DNA of 64,000 nucleotides, taken from positions 1-64,000 of the IMG/VR virus record IMGVR_UViG_3300030202_002001; one strand, 5' to 3'. The position numbers and the translations under genes are program-made. This stretch comes from a virus. The notes beneath the pieces were generated by a model. It did no database searches, was not told where the DNA came from, and was given only the letters and a program-made list of their open reading frames with translations. Below are positions 60,299 through 64,000 of this stretch, piece after piece (the stretch's first letter is position 1; each line of letters opens with the position of its first letter).

Positions 60299-60919
60299 AT
60301 GGCTATCAATTCACAAAATCCGCCAAAGACCGCCGACAGGACTATTGACAAGTTTAAGTCGAGACTGTCTGGCGGTATTGCAAGACCCAATCTCTTTGAG
60401 GTTGTTCTTGCTTTCCCAGATGGAGTAGTAGATGATTCTGTAAGTGATCTTGATGCTAAAGCAAGATTTCTTGTAAAGGCAGCAGCACTTCCTGCATCAA
60501 ACATTGCTCCCATTAGCGTTCCTTTCAGAGGGCGCACCTTAAAAATTGCTGGTGACAGAACATTCGATGAATGGACTATCACTGTTATTAATGATACCGA
60601 CTTTGCTATCCGTTCCTCTTTTGAGAGATGGATGAACTCTATGTCGAAAGTATCCGACAACTCTGGTACTACTAACCCAGAGGATTATACTAGAGACGCA
60701 TATGTCTATCAACTTGGTAGATCTGCAGTAGCACCTGGTTCTCAGGAATCTGATCAGAATCTGCCTGTTCTTAGAACATATAAATTCTATAGTGTGTTCC
60801 CAACAAATATTTCTCAACTTGATCTGTCGTATGATTCTGCAGATCAAACCGAGGAGTTTACAGTAAGCCTCCAAGTACAATGGTGGGAAGCTGCTGGAAA
60901 TGGTGGAGATGTCGCTTGA
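60299..60919 (+). CDS. gp19: Tail tube protein gp19
   Basis: 206 aa (T4 gp19 163). Strong RBS (AAAGGAGAA). DKFKSRLSGGIARPNLFEVVL, PFRGRTLKIAGDRTFDEWTITVIND (described), and the C-terminal DQTEEFTVSLQVQWWE match the tube fold. Polymerises as hexameric rings inside the sheath. A late promoter for gp20 overlaps its stop. Confidence 0.95.
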   Translation: MAINSQNPPKTADRTIDKFKSRLSGGIARPNLFEVVLAFPDGVVDDSVSDLDAKARFLVKAAALPASNIAPISVPFRGRTLKIAGDRTFDEWTITVINDTDFAIRSSFERWMNSMSKVSDNSGTTNPEDYTRDAYVYQLGRSAVAPGSQESDQNLPVLRTYKFYSVFPTNISQLDLSYDSADQTEEFTVSLQVQWWEAAGNGGDVA

Positions 60920-60925
60920 TAAATA
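60918..60925 (+). promoter_or_regulatory. Late promoter motif GATAAATA before gp20
   Basis: Overlaps the gp19 stop codon, 31 bp before ATG 60956. Confidence 0.6.
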
Positions 60926-60955
60926 GTCTTTGAATACAAAGACTCTATATTTGAA

Positions 60956-62620
60956 ATGTCGAAACTCTTCGGATTTTCTATTGATGATAACGAAAAGACT
61001 CCTAAGGGTGTAGTCAGTCCCATCCCCACTACTGGTGAGGGCGGGGCTGATTACTATATCCAAGGGGGTTTTTCTAGTCAAGTTGTAGATATTGAAGGGA
61101 TCTACAAATCAGAACATGAACTTATTAGAAGATATAGGGAGATGGCACTCCACCCAGAGGTGGACAATGCTATTGAAGATGTTGTTAATGAGGCAATTGT
61201 TTCTGATCAGAATGATTCCCCTGTAGAAATTGATCTGGAGAATCTAAACTCTAGCGATGGTATTAAAAATATTATCCGCAAAGAATTTAAGCATATCAAA
61301 GATCTTCTTGATTTTGATATCAAATCCCATGAAATTTTTAGGAACTGGTATGTTGATGGTAGACTATACTACAACAAAGTAATTGACATCCAGAATCCAC
61401 AAGAAGGATTACAAGAACTAAGGTATATCGATCCTCTCAAAATGCGCTATGTGCGTAAAGAGAAGAAAAAGGATGATAGAAACGATATCTTTAATAGTGG
61501 TGGTGTAAGGGAAGAGCAGAAAGTTTACTTCCCAGAAATCGAAGAGTACTTTATGTACACTCCGAAACCACAATACCCAACAAACATTGCTGCTCCTGGT
61601 GGTAGCACTGCTATGAAGGGAATCAAGATTGCAAAAGATGCAATCACATATTGCACCTCTGGTCTTGTAGATAGAAATAAGGGTGCAGGACTTTCATATC
61701 TTCATAAGGCAATCAAGTCACTCAATCAACTTCGTATGATTGAAGACTCTCTAGTTATCTACAGATTGTCACGCGCACCAGAGCGTCGTATTTTCTACAT
61801 TGATGTTGGTAATCTTCCTAAGGTAAAAGCAGAGCAATACCTTCGTGAAGTCATGATGCGCTACCGTAATAAGTTGGTGTATGATTCCAACAGCGGTGAG
61901 ATTCGTGACGACAAAAAGATGATGAGTATGCTAGAAGACTTCTGGCTTCCTCGTCGTGAAGGTGGTCGTGGTACAGAAATTACTACACTACCTGGTGGAC
62001 AGAATCTTGGTGAACTTGCTGATATTGAATACTTCCAATCTAAACTCTACAGATCTTTAGGTGTACCTGAGTCTAGAATCGCTGGTTCTGGAGATGGTTT
62101 TAACCTTGGTCGCTCTAGTGAAATCTTGAGAGACGAACTTAAGTTCTCCAAGTTTGTTGGTCGTTTGCGTAAGCGTTTCAGTGCAATGTTCCTTGACATG
62201 CTGAAGACGCAATTGCTTTTGAAAAATGTTGTTACTCCCCAAGATTGGGAAGTGATGTCTGAGCATATTCAGTTTGACTTCTTATATGATAATCACTTTG
62301 CAGAACTGAAAGATAAAGAATTGCTTGAAGGTCGCCTTGGTCTTCTTGCAATGATTGAACCTTATGCTGGTCGCTATTATTCTACGGAATATATTCGCCG
62401 TCAAGTTCTGCGTCAGCGTGATCAAGAAATCGTTGAGATTGACTCTCAGATTGAAGAAGAAATTGCTAGTGGTGTTCTCCCAGATCCTAACCAGCAGATG
62501 CTTGAAATGGAAGCTATGGGAGCTGAAGATCCAATGATGCAGGGACAAGAAGACCCCAATGCACTGCCAGGTCAAGCTCCGCAACCTCAGTTGCCAAAAG
62601 CATCAGAAGGGGAGATCTAA
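60956..62620 (+). CDS. gp20: Portal vertex protein gp20
   Basis: 554 aa (T4 gp20 524). Characteristic blocks: REMALHPEVDNAIEDVVNEAI, LRYIDPLKMRYVRK, DAITYCTSGLVDRNKGAGLSYLHKAIK (described), RLSRAPERRIFYIDVGNLPK, KAEQYLREVM, and LRDELKFSKFVGRLRKRFS. The C-terminus is acidic and Gln/Pro-rich. Forms the dodecameric DNA portal, and is the usual marker gene of cyanomyoviruses. Confidence 0.97.
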   Translation: MSKLFGFSIDDNEKTPKGVVSPIPTTGEGGADYYIQGGFSSQVVDIEGIYKSEHELIRRYREMALHPEVDNAIEDVVNEAIVSDQNDSPVEIDLENLNSSDGIKNIIRKEFKHIKDLLDFDIKSHEIFRNWYVDGRLYYNKVIDIQNPQEGLQELRYIDPLKMRYVRKEKKKDDRNDIFNSGGVREEQKVYFPEIEEYFMYTPKPQYPTNIAAPGGSTAMKGIKIAKDAITYCTSGLVDRNKGAGLSYLHKAIKSLNQLRMIEDSLVIYRLSRAPERRIFYIDVGNLPKVKAEQYLREVMMRYRNKLVYDSNSGEIRDDKKMMSMLEDFWLPRREGGRGTEITTLPGGQNLGELADIEYFQSKLYRSLGVPESRIAGSGDGFNLGRSSEILRDELKFSKFVGRLRKRFSAMFLDMLKTQLLLKNVVTPQDWEVMSEHIQFDFLYDNHFAELKDKELLEGRLGLLAMIEPYAGRYYSTEYIRRQVLRQRDQEIVEIDSQIEEEIASGVLPDPNQQMLEMEAMGAEDPMMQGQEDPNALPGQAPQPQLPKASEGEI

Positions 62621-62626
62621 TAAATA
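62619..62626 (+). promoter_or_regulatory. Late promoter motif AATAAATA before gp67
   Basis: Overlaps the gp20 stop, 25 bp before ATG 62651. Confidence 0.6.
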
Positions 62627-62650
62627 AGTTTATATCTCTGATTTATATCA

Positions 62651-62821
62651 ATGGAAGAATTAATTAACATGATTGCGACGGATTCGTCAGCTGTGGATAT
62701 CAGTGATCAAATCAAAGACCTTTTATATCAGAAGGCCGCAGGTAAAGTTGACACCATGCGTCAACCAGCTGCAGCATCTCTGTTCGGAGAACCAACTCAA
62801 GAAACTGAGGATCAAGAATAA
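62651..62821 (+). CDS. Prohead core protein gp67-like (56 aa)
   Basis: Read directly from ATG 62651 to TAA 62821. MEELINMIATDSSAVDISDQ, IKDLLYQKAAGKVDTM, then an acidic Gln/Glu end. It is small, acidic and located between portal and protease, the position of T4 gp67 (80 aa), an internal core protein processed by gp21. The identification rests on synteny and composition. The stop overlaps the next ATG. Confidence 0.65.
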   Translation: MEELINMIATDSSAVDISDQIKDLLYQKAAGKVDTMRQPAAASLFGEPTQETEDQE

Positions 62822-63090
62822 TGGCAAGAACTTTATGTAAAGGTGCAGAGGCAGCTCTGCCCACAACAACTGGTGCTGCTGTTAGTTTTACTCAAGCGAC
62901 AGTTGTTCGTTTAGTTAATACTCATACTTCTGCTCATCTTGTTACTGTTGTAGAAACGAGAAGTGGAGATACTGTAGGTTCGTTTACCATGCCTGCAGGA
63001 TCTGTAGAGTATCTTGAGAAAAACCCTAACCAGTGCGTGTTTGCTGCAAATGCTGGCGTCAAAGGTGCAAAAGTAGGATTTACCGCGTAA
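62821..63090 (+). CDS. Small beta-rich head-cluster protein (89 aa)
   Basis: Overlapping start (TAATG). ATVVRLVNTHTSAHLVTVVET, GSFTMPAGSVEYLEKNPNQ and VKGAKVGFTA look like a small beta sandwich. Seated among head genes in place of T4 gp68, but not similar to the acidic gp68. A capsid decoration or core protein is possible. It ends 5 bp before gp21. Confidence 0.6.
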   Translation: MARTLCKGAEAALPTTTGAAVSFTQATVVRLVNTHTSAHLVTVVETRSGDTVGSFTMPAGSVEYLEKNPNQCVFAANAGVKGAKVGFTA

Positions 63091-63095
63091 AAACA

Positions 63096-63746
63096 ATGAA
63101 ACTTATCACGGAAGAAATCGAACAGGTCGAACTTATCGTTGAAGAACGAAACGGTAAGAAGTCCATGTATATCGAAGGAGTATTCCTTCAGGGAGACATC
63201 AAGAACCGCAATGGTCGGATGTATCCTATGGATACCCTTCGTAGAGAGGTAGGCCGTTACAACGAAAGTTTTGTCCTGAAAGGCAGAGCTCTCGGTGAAC
63301 TGGGTCATCCCGAAGGACCGACTTTGAACCTGGATCGTGTCTCACATAAAATTACTTCTCTCAGAGAAGAGGGAACTAATTATATTGGAAAGGCAAAACT
63401 CCTCAACACTCCTATGGGCAAGATTGCTCAGAATCTTATTGATGAAGGAGTTAAGTTGGGTGTTTCTTCCCGTGGTCTCGGAACCTTAGCGGTTAACGAG
63501 GACGGTATTAAGATCGTTTCTACCGATTTTATGCTTGCAACTGCTGCTGATATTGTAGCAGATCCATCTGCACCTGATGCTTTTGTCTCAGGAATTATGG
63601 AAGGAAAAGATTGGGTAATGGATGGTACAGTCGTTCGCGAACGACTCGTAGAAAAGACCTACAAGCAAGTTAATACCCTTGTAGATCAAAGAGCACTTCA
63701 AGAAAACAAGTTGGCACTGTTCAATAAGTTCTTGTCAAGTCTTTAA
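63096..63746 (+). CDS. gp21: Prohead core scaffold protease gp21
   Basis: 216 aa from ATG 63096 (T4 gp21 212); an in-frame start at 63033 would overlap the previous gene. GDIKNRNGRMYPMDTLRREV, GELGHPEGP with H71 as catalytic His, and GVSSRGLG with S124/S125 as nucleophile fit peptidase family U9/S78-like prohead proteases. It cleaves scaffold and capsid proteins during maturation. Followed by a late promoter and gp22. Confidence 0.95.
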   Translation: MKLITEEIEQVELIVEERNGKKSMYIEGVFLQGDIKNRNGRMYPMDTLRREVGRYNESFVLKGRALGELGHPEGPTLNLDRVSHKITSLREEGTNYIGKAKLLNTPMGKIAQNLIDEGVKLGVSSRGLGTLAVNEDGIKIVSTDFMLATAADIVADPSAPDAFVSGIMEGKDWVMDGTVVRERLVEKTYKQVNTLVDQRALQENKLALFNKFLSSL

Positions 63747-63748
63747 AT

Positions 63749-63756
63749 TATAAATA
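63749..63756 (+). promoter_or_regulatory. T4-type late promoter TATAAATA before gp22
   Basis: Perfect TATAAATA 2 bp after the gp21 stop, 48 bp before ATG 63804. A second AAATA follows directly (63757-63761). Confidence 0.8.
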
Positions 63757-63803
63757 AATATAGATTATATCTAGAATAAACGATCTAATCGGAGAGTTCA
63801 CCA

Positions 63804-64000
63804 ATGTCCGCTAAGGAATTACAAGAAATGGAAAATCCTGTAACAAGGGGTGCGAAAGCTGCTGAGGCTATGCCTCAACTTGCTGATCCTGGAACTGGTC
63901 TGGCTGCTGTAGAAGATTTGGGTGGTCCTACCCCCGATAACTATAAGCCCGACGATGATTCCGCGAAACTCGCAGAACCCAAAGTCAAAACTGTAAGAGA
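63804..64000 (+). CDS. gp22: Prohead core scaffold protein gp22 (3' truncated by window edge)
   Basis: ATG 63804 with RBS GGAGAG. The 65 visible residues (MSAKELQEMENPVTRGAKAA, then DPGTGLAAVEDLGGPTP and KPDDDSAKLAEPKVKT) match the N-terminus I know from cyanophage gp22. Position directly after gp21 confirms it. gp22 is the main internal scaffold, degraded by gp21. Confidence 0.9.
   Translation, partial: MSAKELQEMENPVTRGAKAAEAMPQLADPGTGLAAVEDLGGPTPDNYKPDDDSAKLAEPKVKTVR

Overview
The window is a contiguous stretch of a T4-like marine cyanophage genome (a myovirus of the kind that infects Synechococcus or Prochlorococcus). Three things support this. First, there is a T4-ordered morphogenesis block, gp25-gp6-(gp7 slot)-gp8 ... 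gp13-gp14-gp15-gp16 ... gp17-gp18-gp19-gp20-gp67-gp21-gp22. Second, T4-type late promoter motifs (ATAAATA / CTAAATA) lie in front of structural genes. Third, there are photosynthetic electron-transfer genes (plastocyanin petE and ferredoxin petF), together with 2OG-Fe(II) oxygenase, halogenase-like and truncated 6-phosphogluconate dehydrogenase-like genes. Every gene I could support is on the + strand. I saw no tRNA, rRNA, CRISPR array or insertion sequence.

Layout. 1-4.8 kb: the end of a collagen-like, glycine-rich virion protein, then a 2OG-Fe(II) oxygenase, a protein carrying nucleotidyltransferase (ligase-like) motifs, a divergent tryptophan-halogenase-like flavoprotein and a possible PD-(D/E)XK-like nuclease. 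4.8-13.8 kb: a dense early-type region of about thirty small overlapping genes with sigma70-like -10 elements. It also holds an SF2 DEAH helicase, a tail-lysozyme-like protein, a HicA-like protein, a strong terminator, two copies of a perfect 17-bp palindrome, and a roughly 490-bp gene-free stretch with a repeated 15-mer. 13.4-15.8 kb: an AbrB-like small protein, a GT-A glycosyltransferase-like protein and small basic or acidic proteins.

15.8-50.6 kb: baseplate, fibre and neck genes. They include three giant genes of 4253, 2440 and 2255 codons, and a Gly-Tyr repeat module is scattered through five of the structural proteins. 50.6-55.9 kb: a cargo region inserted between the small (gp16) and large (gp17) terminase genes. 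It carries a two-TM protein, petE, petF, the Rossmann fragment, several one-TM microproteins and a thermonuclease-like gene. 55.9-64 kb: terminase, sheath, tube, portal, prohead core, protease and the start of the scaffold gene.

How it works together. The right-hand two thirds build and fill the particle. The early region probably adjusts host physiology and nucleic-acid metabolism. The cargo block supplies electron carriers that could keep photosynthetic electron flow running during infection. Several genes shorter than 60 codons were read directly from the sequence and are listed. Family assignments rest on recognised motifs, length and gene order, since no database search was possible.
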